Shown piece after piece: positions 16,301 to 26,245 of a stretch of DNA of 46,803 bases (its first letter is position 1; each line of letters begins with the position of its first letter). The DNA is from a virus, in IMG/VR virus record IMGVR_UViG_3300032235_000373, positions 1 through 46,803 of that record. One strand, 5' to 3'. The notes beneath the pieces are model-generated. The model was given only the letters and a program-made list of their open reading frames with translations. It ran no database searches and had not been told where the DNA came from. A program made the translations under genes and the position numbers.

Positions 16301-19138
16301 TGTTGTTACATTAGCTTCTACAAACCCGTCTAATATATCTTTTGGACGACCTGACGTTCTTTCGGTTATATATGTTTTGTATCTGTGATATATCGACCCC
16401 CACTTTAAAACCAAGTGATATGGAATATGATGTGACGCTCCAATTTCTTTTAAGGTTGTTGCAATTATTGGGTTACCCGAACCCACATTCCATTTATCAG
16501 ATAAATCCATAAATGGTAATGAATTTAATAACAAGTATGCAGAACCCACATATTTTCCATATGAACTCGTATTTCCTGTAAAATCACTATACAATTGTTT
16601 ATGGAAATATGGTGTATTTAAAATGTTCTCACTTGTATTTTTAACCTTAATTTTTTGTGAGAAAATATTTTCTCTATATGTGATATTATTTTTTACCCAA
16701 AATGTCGAATCTTTTGCGTTAGAAGTTACTAAACCCTCAGTGGTATCAACACTTAGTATACCATCAAATTTAAAATTATCTTTTGATAATTTTGGTTGAT
16801 TAACATATGAAAGATACTTACCCGAATTAAATGGGTAGATGTTCATTCTATATTCTTCAAGTTTATAATTTAAAATATTGTCCGCCAATTTTGTAAATTT
16901 ATCATCAGCATCCACATTTTTGGTTGACCCACTATATTGTTCTATGTTAAATGGTGAATTTAAAAACTCTTGAATATATTCCGTGGTTGGTAACTCGTCT
17001 TGATAATATGGATATCTTTCAAAAGGTGATGTTGATTTTAGTTTACTTACTAATTTATCTTTTGTGTTAATTTCTTTTAATATATTAACAACATCGATGT
17101 CTTCTTCAAGTATATTTTGTAAAATTTCAAATTCAACATTTGCCAATTCTTTAATTGACTCGTTATTAAACGAATCTACCAATGTGACAGATTTTGAACG
17201 TTCCCATATTTCATATATAAGTGATGTAATATCTTTTGATAAGTATGGTTGATAATTCATCCATTGAAATAATGAAGATATTTTTGGTGTTTCAACATTT
17301 TTCTCATCATTAGAAAAAACATAACTTATATTTTGAACACCACCTTCTTTCTCAGAATTGGTATCTACTTTTTTACTTGCGATTGCGTAGTAATTTTCAA
17401 CAAAATCAATTTCAGGCCATAATCTTGGGTCGTTTGATTCTAATTTTTTTTCTAAATCAGGGTCACGAGGATATGCCAATATTTTTTGTTGTGATGTTGA
17501 AACTTTTTTAATTTCAGGCCACGGGTAAATTGGTTTACCATTTGTCTCATCACTTAAATTATTAATCTTTTTAGCTCTTTCTTCACCAACCTCAAATGAT
17601 TTTCTATGTGTTTGTTTTAATAAACGAATATAGACCTCGGCATTTGCCATGATTACCGCAAAAATATTTTGAATTGTTGGTTCGAAACCAATACCCTTAT
17701 CTTTATCACGAATAATTTTATTCATTTCTTCCTCAACCTTTTGAATAACCTTTTCTCGTTGTGTAACAAATGAATTACTTATTACTCCAATATCAAATAA
17801 TATTTTTTCTTTAGCGATACCATATACACCATTACTTTCTTCAATGTACGCACTAACATCTTGAATTTTTGTTTTTAAACTAAGTTTTATCGCGTTTTGG
17901 TCAAAATTAGCTCTTTGGTCTTCTCTTATTTTATCAACAAGTAATTTACAATTTTTTAATTTTTCACCACCTTGTCTAATAATGTAATCTAATGTACCAC
18001 CTTTATTACTGTCCGTACTTTTTACATTTTTTAAACTACCGGCATCTCCTGTTGTTAATTTAAAATAGGTAACATTGTCTTTAATAAAAAAATCATTACT
18101 TAAATGAATTGTTGACCATGATTTAACATTATCCTCAAAAGAAGTGATAGCGGTTTCAAATTCTTTAATACCCGAAAGAATTCTAAAGTCAACTTTTTGG
18201 TCGAATATTTCTCTTTCTAAAATTCTATCTAACGAAGATGCTATTGTTATAATTTCTCTAAGAGTTCTTGGTCTTGTATTAAAATCTTTTGGTAAATAAC
18301 CTTTTTGAATATATTCATCATACACCGCCTTTAATATAACAAACCCCTTGGATGTTCTACTAATAGTTTTTTCTATCCGATTTGTTTTTTGATTAAACCT
18401 ACCCTTCTTATCTGTTTCCGATAAGAACATGTACGGTGCGTTTAAAATACCCATTAATGGTATATCATTTAAAAACGCATATGTTGAACCAACAAATGTT
18501 GTTGTTACTTCAAAATTACCATTTTCACTAAATCTTGAGGTGAATTTAGTCATGTGTAATCTATAACGAATCGCTTTACCGTAGAAACCTTTAACGGTTA
18601 AATAAAATATTGGCCATGGTAAATGAAAGAACGCTTTGTATGGAGAATTTTCAGGAGATTCAAATAATGTTTTACCTCTTACATCAATAAAATTAACAGT
18701 AATTTGTGGTATAAAACCACCTCCCTTTATGTTGATTGAAATGCTATCGATACCAAAAGATTGTCCTGTATCGTCACTTTGATAAAACTCACCACTACCA
18801 ACATTATTACCATTTTCATCTTTAATTATCTTTTCTCGACTTTCAAAAAATGAATCGGTCCAAGTAGAATCGTAATCACCACCGTTATTTTTTTTCATGA
18901 AATTTAGTGTTCCACGAGCAATAGAGGTTAATGAACTCTTTTCGTCATTTGTTATTAATGTTGTTCTTGGAATCAAGTCCGCTTCCAAATTAACATATGT
19001 AACTAAATTTTCTTGTTTTATTCCTCTTGGTTCGATTTGTCCATCAACAACAACACTATTAGGGTCGACGTAAATTAAATTATTTTGGTCTACCTTAATT
19101 AAAATATCCTCATGTTCATTAATGTTATTGTTCGCCAT
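13319..19138 (-). CDS. Giant baseplate hub-like virion protein (1939 aa)
   Basis: The N-terminal part (about residues 110-260) has FGIDSISINIKGGGFIPQIT, then LFESPENSPYKAFFHLPWPI and FYLTVKGFYGKAIRYRLH, followed by a GNFEVTTTFVGSTYAFL segment. This is a pattern of large phage hub/baseplate proteins. Near residue 1700, FYLKNVPMFRGSYWITEVTH followed by TSFKGTRIPYA resembles the closing strands of gp27/gpD/XkdQ-type hub domains. The last about 45 residues (GYGIAISNQLAKKLDVKDGD onward) look like a small double-psi/AbrB-type barrel. T4 gp27 is only 391 aa, so the middle about 1400 residues are extra. The start overlaps the upstream gp53-like gene by 14 nt. The hub assignment is inference from motifs and position. 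Confidence 0.55.
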   Translation of the reverse strand: MANNNINEHEDILIKVDQNNLIYVDPNSVVVDGQIEPRGIKQENLVTYVNLEADLIPRTTLITNDEKSSLTSIARGTLNFMKKNNGGDYDSTWTDSFFESREKIIKDENGNNVGSGEFYQSDDTGQSFGIDSISINIKGGGFIPQITVNFIDVRGKTLFESPENSPYKAFFHLPWPIFYLTVKGFYGKAIRYRLHMTKFTSRFSENGNFEVTTTFVGSTYAFLNDIPLMGILNAPYMFLSETDKKGRFNQKTNRIEKTISRTSKGFVILKAVYDEYIQKGYLPKDFNTRPRTLREIITIASSLDRILEREIFDQKVDFRILSGIKEFETAITSFEDNVKSWSTIHLSNDFFIKDNVTYFKLTTGDAGSLKNVKSTDSNKGGTLDYIIRQGGEKLKNCKLLVDKIREDQRANFDQNAIKLSLKTKIQDVSAYIEESNGVYGIAKEKILFDIGVISNSFVTQREKVIQKVEEEMNKIIRDKDKGIGFEPTIQNIFAVIMANAEVYIRLLKQTHRKSFEVGEERAKKINNLSDETNGKPIYPWPEIKKVSTSQQKILAYPRDPDLEKKLESNDPRLWPEIDFVENYYAIASKKVDTNSEKEGGVQNISYVFSNDEKNVETPKISSLFQWMNYQPYLSKDITSLIYEIWERSKSVTLVDSFNNESIKELANVEFEILQNILEEDIDVVNILKEINTKDKLVSKLKSTSPFERYPYYQDELPTTEYIQEFLNSPFNIEQYSGSTKNVDADDKFTKLADNILNYKLEEYRMNIYPFNSGKYLSYVNQPKLSKDNFKFDGILSVDTTEGLVTSNAKDSTFWVKNNITYRENIFSQKIKVKNTSENILNTPYFHKQLYSDFTGNTSSYGKYVGSAYLLLNSLPFMDLSDKWNVGSGNPIIATTLKEIGASHHIPYHLVLKWGSIYHRYKTYITERTSGRPKDILDGFVEANVTTPISGLNFYDVFGFDNTYSTYDYNTLSSKNVNYEGTFDCGFHPYYQSVYNSIINGYSIYDGTISGFTIQNSLSGSLRYKSKVSKGYRYWTAFANNKIIKSTDNFYTLLPCDGYNASYNLNNNSVDSARQSNFRVIWEDTVLNDNYDSLSFPSHEEYNLSYNTTNGNLDNQYSVNANFREIFDLIATFNPFILDEFEKLFLDFASDKNGEQIPLKVYSNIKHDNFISLLKEMTTITANSGDSNDFDTIVKSLKTKQNDKLKSITKEILGENNLLKITIGNPKEIDAYTWSGFSELNNNINFNLNTYDETQYTTGTTVGGKYVPGTIDYLKLYVGNNPDSLYVYGEETGVDYYKQFFITNNIELSSNNILTFRPLIHIFAGYVKSGNPLTKSVFQKYIRDNVFTSLTETNGAQYRHDLFLTTLTAKLGTLKPKELTQTLTYDRGYNENTLKLELYNFFKSFNDKWVAGNSLGQRLLIEEFLFLDKANKYIGNVAYLTLDKLLALESPNNNSQNLYGVISMLIQGTGFDMRAMPAYVNFYGANYQSKGKVNASKKMANNLFGTFLDVDYEESSPKMVVQYSGPTSKHLEMKDLSDKNLFRNDSFDIGDANNNPLIVTIPGIFSNSDMAKSNKVVAFEVSVGDQNQGIFKSVQLDQSSIKNTTESFAVLENLGRSENGAGAQQVDTSLFDIYRSVSYTCDVTCLGNVMIQPTMYFYLKNVPMFRGSYWITEVTHNIKNNNISTSFKGTRIPYASLPNPKDSFMASYRALFDKITTKAVARQNEADRMVSGLTANETTINTPQGNLTIDTGESKNVISGEKIVNDAGMNQYGVRYNGYNGEKYIQKVTFNGEEYFRAVAVKMGSSNYDIDPDIKMNILSYTKSITISGPEDSKVILWKDVQKYSPNGYYYSLRFDLSNIEYAQPSDHVMSSNITFFNPKNMKKTHTIEGTLAGSVINANTVEGPINIGPNVTGYGIAISNQLAKKLDVKDGDVVYFQME

Positions 19139-19451
19139 AATATAATTTATACAACTCTACTCCTCTTTTATAATCTTGTAAAGAGGTTGTTAATGGAAAT
19201 GGAATTCTAATATATGAATTGTCAGGTATTTCAAATTCAAGACTACTTACCGTTGGATTTGCTTGTAATATTAACCAACCATACAGCGGTGAATTATAAA
19301 ATTCTTGTGAAATTTTATCTAATCTGTCTTTTCCTTTTTTATATTGATGATATTTGTCTGTTCCCTTTATTGGTAATTCAACACCCGGTACTATTTTAAA
19401 CTCACCATCAATTAAAAAATCAACATACCTGTTGTAATATTGCCTACTCAT
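19125..19451 (-). CDS. LysM/gp53-like baseplate protein
   Basis: The product is 108 aa. The core KGKDRLDKISQEFYNSPLYG, then WLILQANP, and the later DNSYIRIPFPL follows the LysM pattern (D.L..Is..fY....yGWLI..AN....i.....i.IP) used by T4 gp53 and P2 gpX-type tail proteins, which sit between hub and wedge. The ATG overlaps the stop of the 1599-aa gene by 4 nt, and the stop overlaps the hub start by 14 nt. The three genes form one tightly coupled baseplate unit. Confidence 0.65.
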   Translation of the reverse strand: MSRQYYNRYVDFLIDGEFKIVPGVELPIKGTDKYHQYKKGKDRLDKISQEFYNSPLYGWLILQANPTVSSLEFEIPDNSYIRIPFPLTTSLQDYKRGVELYKLYYGEQ

Positions 19452-22400
19452 TTCTTATAATAGTTTAAGGTGCTTTCTAATTTATTTTTTACCGCCATTA
19501 TTTTAGTTAAAGCTTCGGTATCATATGTCACCGTTGTTGTTGGTGTACCAAATGTATATTCAACTTTTTTGTTCACATCATATGTTGGTACTTTACCATA
19601 TTTAAATTTTACCGGACTTGGTATTACAATAAATTTAGTTAGTTTTTCATTAATTTTTGATGTTATTTTATCAGGGAAATTTTTAATGTCCTTTTTATAT
19701 AAATCAATAATATTCTTTTTCTCTCCTTGTAAGAATACAGATAAAATTTCTTTTAATGTAGTCGTATCTATTGATGTTGGTGTAAAATCAACAATTTTAC
19801 TTGTGAATTTACTGTGGTTATCTTTTATAAATTTAATCACAGGTTTGTATTCATTATAAAAATTAGTACTATTAAAACCATTTAATGGTAATTGTGTAAA
19901 TATTTTACCATCTATTTTACCATCTGATTGTTCATCTACCATAAAATTCAAACTATCCAATGCTGTGGTTAAAAATTGTCTTCTATCTTCTAAAATTTTA
20001 ATAGAGTTCTTATCCATCATTCCATCAATATATTTTTCAACAAATTTTGTAATATATGGTTGTAATATTTTTTCGGAATTTGAGTGTAACGATGTAGGTA
20101 TTACTCCGGTTAAATTTAAAATTTCAGTTAAATTGTTACTTTTTATTGCCGATGACATACCAACCTTAAATCCTCTTGTTTGATATGATAAATCATTAGA
20201 TGGATTATATTCTCCAAGTAGTTCTATTGTTTCATCAGAAGCCCCGGTTTTTACTGTAAATGTATTAACTTTTCTATATGTGTTTGAGAAGAATAAACTT
20301 ATAGGTTTTTCACCATATAATTTTAATAATTCATTATATGTGTTATCATATAAATTAAAATACGCATCTGTTATTTCATATGGTAGATATATCAAAGGTG
20401 GATTATATGACATTTTTGTGTTGACTTGACTACCAATATATTTACCTTCAACACCTTTCTTAGCGCCGGCAGAATCTGCATTACTATTAGGTACAGTATC
20501 TGAACGTTTGTTAATAAAGTCAATAAATTCTTTTGTAAATTGCTCAGCGGATTTACCATCAATTTTTGATGTAATCGTTGACCTTTCATCATACATTTCG
20601 GTATTAGCATAGAAATTAGAACTTAAAGCATTTTGTAATCTATCAACCGGAGCATCTAATCCTTGACCACCTATAAATGCAACTTGTAATGACACATTTG
20701 CAATCATTGGTTGTACACCAATACCTTCAGGATTTAAATCCCATACGTTCTCATCAAATGTTATATTAACATCTCTAATTACAATTTTTGAATGATAAAA
20801 ATCACCAATTCTCATTACACAGATTGGTGGTGGACCAAATGACGTATTTCTTGCTCCAATATCGAGACTATTTGAAATACCTTTTACAGGAATAGTATCA
20901 CCAGGTCTTACACATTGTAATAAGAATGTTAATCTACTATTTAATCCTTCAGGTGTCATTGAGTGAAATGCCGGATGGAAATACTTAATCTTCTCACTTA
21001 ACGATTTAAATGCTAATGGAGAATCTTCTTCCAATTTCTTAAAGTAGTAACACTCGGACAACATCTTCATGATGATTTTTTGCATTACATTAATATTTGG
21101 TTTCTTACCGGCAACACCCGGTACTTCTTCCGTATATTCAATTAATGTTGAAAATGGCGGTTTTACTGGTTCAACAGATTTTTCTTCTTGTTTTGGTGGT
21201 ATTGGTGTGTATTCAAGTTTAGCTGTTGATTGTCTACAGAAAAATGCAATTGGTGCGGTAACTTTTAAACCTTTTTTTGTTGTTATTTTTTGATGACAAT
21301 TTACATTACCTTGTCCACCCGTTGGATTTGAGATATTACTATTTTCACCGGCAGTTTCAAAAGTTACATTTAAAGTACCATTTGTGGTGAAACCTAAATC
21401 TTTAAATGGTATTGCTATTTTTTGAGATGTTTTAGATGATTGTGCATCTTTTTTAAACGTATCCAATGATGGCCATTTTTTTGAAACAATATCATCATTA
21501 CCTGTTAATGATTTAATAAAGTGTCTTAATATACTGTTACCTCTTCTAATTCCTAAATAATAATTATAATTATCATCGGCAACTTCAGAGGTTGCGGTTT
21601 TAATTGTAAAATTAACAGACTCAACTTTACCACCCTCAATTTTAGTTTTTAACTCACTAACCTGAGTAGTCAATCCCGTAAATGTGGTTTCCATTGTGGT
21701 AAAACCACTTGTTACTGAATTTTGTTGTAACGTAACTAATGAATTAGTTTTACCAGTGATTTGATTAAATGTTGTTAATCCTTTTAATGGATATGGCGTA
21801 CCAAAAATAACTTTTCTATCATTTTCTCCACTTTTACCACTATATGATGTTGTATATAAAATTTCTTCTAAATCACTTTTTAACGATATTAAACGACTAT
21901 CTTTTTTACCAAGATATGTAGTATACAGGTCACCATAGTTGTTACTAGCAACTACATTACTTGACCCCACTTTAGGTAAATCATTATCAAAATATAATTT
22001 AGCATCAAAACTCACCGGTGGTTCAGCATTAGGTACCGATTGGGTAGTTCCACCGTCAGATGGTTGTGTTACAGGTGTTGAAATATATTTATATTTTGTA
22101 ATTGTTTGTGGGTCTGGTTTATTGCCAGCATTTAAATAAAGTTGTATTAATGTCGCATCCTCAACATCTATAGTGGTGTAGGTTTTCAATAATTCATATA
22201 AATCCAAATCTTTACAACCGGCAAAGAACGCATTAATATAATTGTCAGCCTCAGCCTCACTCATATTTTTGAATAAGTCTTGTGTCATTAAATTCATAAT
22301 ACTTGGGTGGTCGACAATTACTTTAAATCCAACCTGTCCCGTTCTTGATGTATTTTGATACGTATAAATTGGCTCGGGTCTACCGATAAAAGTATTTTCT

Positions 22401-24247
22401 TCCCATCTTGCATTATTTTGTTCAGATACTTTCAAATCATATGGTGGGAACCACATTACACGACCACCATTTGGTCCTCTTTCACATGCCGGTAAATCCG
22501 ATACTCTAAACCCATCGGTATTAGAAGTCTTCCACGCTAAGTTTTCAATTGAAAACATATATTTTTGTGCGTAAAAGTCACCGGAACCTTGATTTTTTTC
22601 AACTATATTTGTTGAACCGTCAAATGAACGTTTACCATTTGACATTGGTGCAATATTCAAATTCCACACTCTACTCTTACCACCTAATACACTTGAATCA
22701 AACTTTCTAATATTTGAAGTTCTTTTCATTGTATCAGAATAATTCATATAACCTCTATCCTTTGTCCATACTCTACAATATTCAACACCAGCTTCATCAC
22801 TTGAGTATTTGTCAGTATATTTTATCGCAGAACCTCTCGATATTTTTACATCACCTTCAGTGAATACTCTACTTGTTTGGTCAATAACATTTGCGACGTG
22901 TGAACGTGCAGCACCCGCGTCTGATGGCATTGAATCTAAAATCCTTTGGGTTTCACCTAATATAGAGTCTTCTCTAAAACCATACTTCGTTGAAAGACTA
23001 TCTTCAAATCTTGATTGCTCTTGACTTGTGTATTCGGCATTATTTGAACCTAACTTGTTTTTTGAATTTTTACTATACCAAGTTAATTCACCACCTATTT
23101 TACCACCTTCAGTAATATTTTTTGATTTATGAAATATTTCTGCAGATACTGTATCAAACATTAATGATAGATAGTAACTACTTCTTACAGGTCTATCATT
23201 AAAATCACCCATAGCATATTTAACATCTTCACCTCTATCATCACCAATGTACGCAACACCACTAGGTGCTTCAACACCTAATATATTTTTTACACCTTGT
23301 GCAGCACTATCAATAAAATTAAAAACTTTTGATGTGTTTTGTGAACGTGCGGTCGTTGTATAATTCGGAGCGTACTTTGAAAACGCCAAATTATTGAATA
23401 ACGATTGTTTTGGACCTTGACCCATATACTCAATAAGAAGGTCAGAAGGTTTTCTCGTATCTAACGGTCTTCTTTGAATACCAATCAATGAACCCAACGC
23501 GCCGGTAACATCTTGCAATAATTTTCCAACTTGTGTTGAAGCGGTAGGTCGAGTATTAACCGGCCCACTTAATGGATTTGTTAAATAGTCACCAGGAATT
23601 TCAGTAAATGGTAAAGTTATACCAGCAACAGTCTGTAAAAAATCAACCGCTTTACCGGGTAACGTTTTTGCTACTGTGATACTATTATTAAATTCAACCA
23701 AAGGTTCTCTACCTGTAACTAAATTAAGTGCGGTTGATGTGTTACCATTTAAAGCGTCTAATAATCTTACCTTACCATTAATCGTTTTTTCTATATTACG
23801 AGTTAATCTCGAATAGATTGGTCCCTCAGGACTATTTTTAATATATGATGACGCAAATTGAAATAATTTAGATTCGGAATCGTATGCATTTGCGTTTAAG
23901 ATACCATATAAATTATAATTTGGTGGTTCAACATTAAAATATGGATATAATCTTAATGGTAAACCTGTTTGGTCTAGAATATTTGTATCTAAAACTCTAT
24001 CTAATCCTTCGTAACCGTAAATTGGTCTGTATAGATTAATGTTAGATGTTCTATTTAAAGTATCCTCTCGGTTCATTACGTCATTTACAACAACGTCACC
24101 GGGGTTTGTATTTGATAAGCTACTTAAATTATTATACGAATAGGAAGAATTAGTCAAGGTCTGTGGACCATTAGGTTGATTTAATGTTTTCCCAATAATA
24201 AAATCTCTAAATTTTTTGGTTGAGTCGAAATCTAAGTAACTTGGCAT
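19448..24247 (-). CDS. Giant tail/baseplate protein (1599 aa), possible tail-tube initiator
   Basis: No enzyme motif is seen. Around residue 590, GGRVMWFPPYDLKVSEQNNA is followed by FIGRPEPIYTYQNTSRTGQV and GFKVIVDHPSIMN, a pattern of large myovirus baseplate proteins. Around residue 1150, PPPICVMRIGDFYHSKIVIR, then DVNITFDENVWDLNPEGIGV and QPMIANVSLQVAFIGG, resembles the tube-like fold of tail-tube initiators and LysM-associated baseplate proteins. The N-terminal 350 residues are rich in Asn, Thr, Ser and Pro. It lies between the tape measure and the gp53-like gene, where T4 has the small tube initiators gp48/gp54, so a fused and enlarged version is plausible. A late box precedes it. Confidence 0.5.
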   Translation of the reverse strand: MPSYLDFDSTKKFRDFIIGKTLNQPNGPQTLTNSSYSYNNLSSLSNTNPGDVVVNDVMNREDTLNRTSNINLYRPIYGYEGLDRVLDTNILDQTGLPLRLYPYFNVEPPNYNLYGILNANAYDSESKLFQFASSYIKNSPEGPIYSRLTRNIEKTINGKVRLLDALNGNTSTALNLVTGREPLVEFNNSITVAKTLPGKAVDFLQTVAGITLPFTEIPGDYLTNPLSGPVNTRPTASTQVGKLLQDVTGALGSLIGIQRRPLDTRKPSDLLIEYMGQGPKQSLFNNLAFSKYAPNYTTTARSQNTSKVFNFIDSAAQGVKNILGVEAPSGVAYIGDDRGEDVKYAMGDFNDRPVRSSYYLSLMFDTVSAEIFHKSKNITEGGKIGGELTWYSKNSKNKLGSNNAEYTSQEQSRFEDSLSTKYGFREDSILGETQRILDSMPSDAGAARSHVANVIDQTSRVFTEGDVKISRGSAIKYTDKYSSDEAGVEYCRVWTKDRGYMNYSDTMKRTSNIRKFDSSVLGGKSRVWNLNIAPMSNGKRSFDGSTNIVEKNQGSGDFYAQKYMFSIENLAWKTSNTDGFRVSDLPACERGPNGGRVMWFPPYDLKVSEQNNARWEENTFIGRPEPIYTYQNTSRTGQVGFKVIVDHPSIMNLMTQDLFKNMSEAEADNYINAFFAGCKDLDLYELLKTYTTIDVEDATLIQLYLNAGNKPDPQTITKYKYISTPVTQPSDGGTTQSVPNAEPPVSFDAKLYFDNDLPKVGSSNVVASNNYGDLYTTYLGKKDSRLISLKSDLEEILYTTSYSGKSGENDRKVIFGTPYPLKGLTTFNQITGKTNSLVTLQQNSVTSGFTTMETTFTGLTTQVSELKTKIEGGKVESVNFTIKTATSEVADDNYNYYLGIRRGNSILRHFIKSLTGNDDIVSKKWPSLDTFKKDAQSSKTSQKIAIPFKDLGFTTNGTLNVTFETAGENSNISNPTGGQGNVNCHQKITTKKGLKVTAPIAFFCRQSTAKLEYTPIPPKQEEKSVEPVKPPFSTLIEYTEEVPGVAGKKPNINVMQKIIMKMLSECYYFKKLEEDSPLAFKSLSEKIKYFHPAFHSMTPEGLNSRLTFLLQCVRPGDTIPVKGISNSLDIGARNTSFGPPPICVMRIGDFYHSKIVIRDVNITFDENVWDLNPEGIGVQPMIANVSLQVAFIGGQGLDAPVDRLQNALSSNFYANTEMYDERSTITSKIDGKSAEQFTKEFIDFINKRSDTVPNSNADSAGAKKGVEGKYIGSQVNTKMSYNPPLIYLPYEITDAYFNLYDNTYNELLKLYGEKPISLFFSNTYRKVNTFTVKTGASDETIELLGEYNPSNDLSYQTRGFKVGMSSAIKSNNLTEILNLTGVIPTSLHSNSEKILQPYITKFVEKYIDGMMDKNSIKILEDRRQFLTTALDSLNFMVDEQSDGKIDGKIFTQLPLNGFNSTNFYNEYKPVIKFIKDNHSKFTSKIVDFTPTSIDTTTLKEILSVFLQGEKKNIIDLYKKDIKNFPDKITSKINEKLTKFIVIPSPVKFKYGKVPTYDVNKKVEYTFGTPTTTVTYDTEALTKIMAVKNKLESTLNYYKK

Positions 24248-24262
24248 TTATTTATGTTTTAT

Positions 24263-24270
24263 AATAAATA
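24263..24270 (-). promoter_or_regulatory. Late-type box TATTTATT
   Basis: In sense orientation it reads TCTATTTATTATAAAACAT. It ends 15 nt before the ATG at 24247, in the gap after the tape measure gene. It heads the 1599-aa, gp53-like and hub unit. Confidence 0.55.
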
Positions 24271-24278
24271 GATGAATA

Positions 24279-26228
24279 TTATTTTCCTTTCTTATTTGCA
24301 ATATCTACTTGAGTCCATTCTTTTGGATTTACACTTGCAAAAGATACTGCCGGGTTTCTTTTAATAACTTCTTTATAATAATCACCAGGAACGTCAGCCG
24401 CTTTAATATTAATTTCGTGTTCAACTTTTTGTACTGATGGTTCTTGTTTTTGTGACGGTTTTTTTGTGTCGTAATCAAATGTCTTACCAAGATATTTGTC
24501 TAAATTTGAAACAACATCAATTATTTCACCATTTGCAAATTTTCTAGCCACTTTTGCACCTTCTTTCATTGCGATTTTAGCGTCGGCTTTGGGAACTATA
24601 CTTTTAATATCATCTCTCATTTTACTAACCAATTTACCAAGACCTTCATTTACACCTCCTTTAATAAAATTTGCAGCCTGTATTTTTGCCCATGTGGCAA
24701 CAACATCCATATCTCTACTCATCTGTTGTAATTCCGTGAGTTGTTTTTGTGCCATGTCGGCCGGACTCATTTTTTCAAACTCTTTTTGGTTTTTAAGTAA
24801 TGCGTCTGCGGTTTTTTGGTCTAATTTATCTAATGCCAATTCAGTTGGAACACCTAATTTAGCTGCAATTGATTCGGGAACCATAATTTTCATTTCCCCA
24901 CCATCCATTCTACTTAAATTTGTGAGGAATTCTTTATCCTTTTCCTCAATATTAAGACCTCGTGACATTAAGGCGGTTGATGCTGCCATTCTTTCTTGAG
25001 CGGCAATTGCACTATTTGTAAGTTCTTTATAATCAACACCCAATGCTGCTGACATTTCTTTTGCTCTTCTTAAGTTTATACCTGTAATCTCAAATCTTCC
25101 TTGTTCTTTATTATATGTTGCAAGTCCTTTAGCAGCACCAATTAATGAGTCTTGTAATCCCTCAACGTTATTGGTAGCATCATACATCATCTTAATAGGG
25201 TCCCCAAAGTCACCAATTGCACCACCCAAAACTTGTAGGTTGGCTGCTAAGTCAATAGCACCTTCTGGATTTAATACTTTATCTGCGATTGCTGCAACAG
25301 AATCCATACTAATTTTAAACTCAATGGACTTTTGAACCATCCTTTCTAAACCTTGTATTCCGTTTTTGAATCCATATTGGTTAAGTTTACCAATATTTTC
25401 TTCCATCCCCTTTGCCACTTTTTGAGCATTTAATCCCAAACTAACAGCTCTGACACCAGCCTCACCTAACGACTTAAGGGTTTTATCTGCACCAAGTCCA
25501 ACATTTTCAAAAGTTGACACAGTTGTTGCCAACTCTCCCATTGTTTTACCTAATTGTGCAGCAACAGGTGCAGCATTATCTAATGTCTTTTTATTTATTA
25601 ACGCAAACTTACCACTACTATCAGACATGTTGGTATAAAATTCCGCCAAATTTTCAAGTTCAAACCCATATTTTTTTGCTTCGGCCTGTGCGGATATCAT
25701 GTCAGAATTTAACTCTTTAGTTAATTCTCCACTCATACCAATTTTTGTACTAATATCAGTATATATTTTTGATTGTGCAGATAGTTGATTCATGGCTTCG
25801 CCGCCCGCAGTTTCAAGTATTTTTTTAACGGTATCTCTTGAAAATCCACTTTTTAAAATATCAAATACCTTTAATGCTGCGGTATTATCCTCAGGTCTTC
25901 CTAATTGTGACTTATAAAGCTCTTCACTAATATTAGCTGCGGTGTTTATACCTTTATTAACTAAACCAACTGCACCTTTTAATACATCGGTAAATCCTCC
26001 CGTGAAACTACCACCACTTGGGGATTCATTAGTTGATGACGGTGATGATGAACTACTACCTGATGATGCTGATGAACTATTACTTGTTTTTTTAAGCCAA
26101 AAATTTGTTAAATCAGCACCTTCGTTTGTATTTGGTTTACGTCCATACTCTCTCTCGAAATCGACATTTAATTGTGCTGCCGATTTAGCGTCATTTACTA
26201 TTTGTTTAATTGATTTTGGAGAAGCCAT
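24279..26228 (-). CDS. Tape measure-like tail protein
   Basis: The product is 649 aa; T4 gp29 is 590 aa. The N-terminal helix is followed by a Ser-rich linker (about 50-75), then a long helical body with many Ala, Lys, Glu and Gly. A central hydrophobic Gly/Ala-rich part contains NLQVLGGAIGDFGDPIKMM. Tape measure proteins fill the tube, set tail length and are ejected on infection. At about 1.5 Angstrom per residue this predicts a tail near 95-100 nm. The position directly after the chaperone pair and before baseplate genes is the standard place. A late box ends 3 nt before the ATG. Confidence 0.75.
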   Translation of the reverse strand: MASPKSIKQIVNDAKSAAQLNVDFEREYGRKPNTNEGADLTNFWLKKTSNSSSASSGSSSSSPSSTNESPSGGSFTGGFTDVLKGAVGLVNKGINTAANISEELYKSQLGRPEDNTAALKVFDILKSGFSRDTVKKILETAGGEAMNQLSAQSKIYTDISTKIGMSGELTKELNSDMISAQAEAKKYGFELENLAEFYTNMSDSSGKFALINKKTLDNAAPVAAQLGKTMGELATTVSTFENVGLGADKTLKSLGEAGVRAVSLGLNAQKVAKGMEENIGKLNQYGFKNGIQGLERMVQKSIEFKISMDSVAAIADKVLNPEGAIDLAANLQVLGGAIGDFGDPIKMMYDATNNVEGLQDSLIGAAKGLATYNKEQGRFEITGINLRRAKEMSAALGVDYKELTNSAIAAQERMAASTALMSRGLNIEEKDKEFLTNLSRMDGGEMKIMVPESIAAKLGVPTELALDKLDQKTADALLKNQKEFEKMSPADMAQKQLTELQQMSRDMDVVATWAKIQAANFIKGGVNEGLGKLVSKMRDDIKSIVPKADAKIAMKEGAKVARKFANGEIIDVVSNLDKYLGKTFDYDTKKPSQKQEPSVQKVEHEINIKAADVPGDYYKEVIKRNPAVSFASVNPKEWTQVDIANKKGK

Positions 26229-26231
26229 ACA

Positions 26232-26239
26232 TATAAATA
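26232..26239 (-). promoter_or_regulatory. Late-type box TATTTATA before the tape measure gene
   Basis: In sense orientation it reads TTCTATTTATATGTATGG. It ends 3 nt before the ATG, inside a 17-nt intergenic gap. If it is a promoter, the transcript is nearly leaderless. Confidence 0.5.
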
Positions 26240-26245
26240 GAACAA

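Noticed and set aside
19470-19859. Plus-strand 129-codon frame, with similar ones at 8985-9491, 24496-24999 and 26437-26730
   Set aside because: These are antisense to well-supported minus-strand genes and are hydrophobic Leu/Phe/Ser-rich translations typical of the complement of AT-rich coding DNA.
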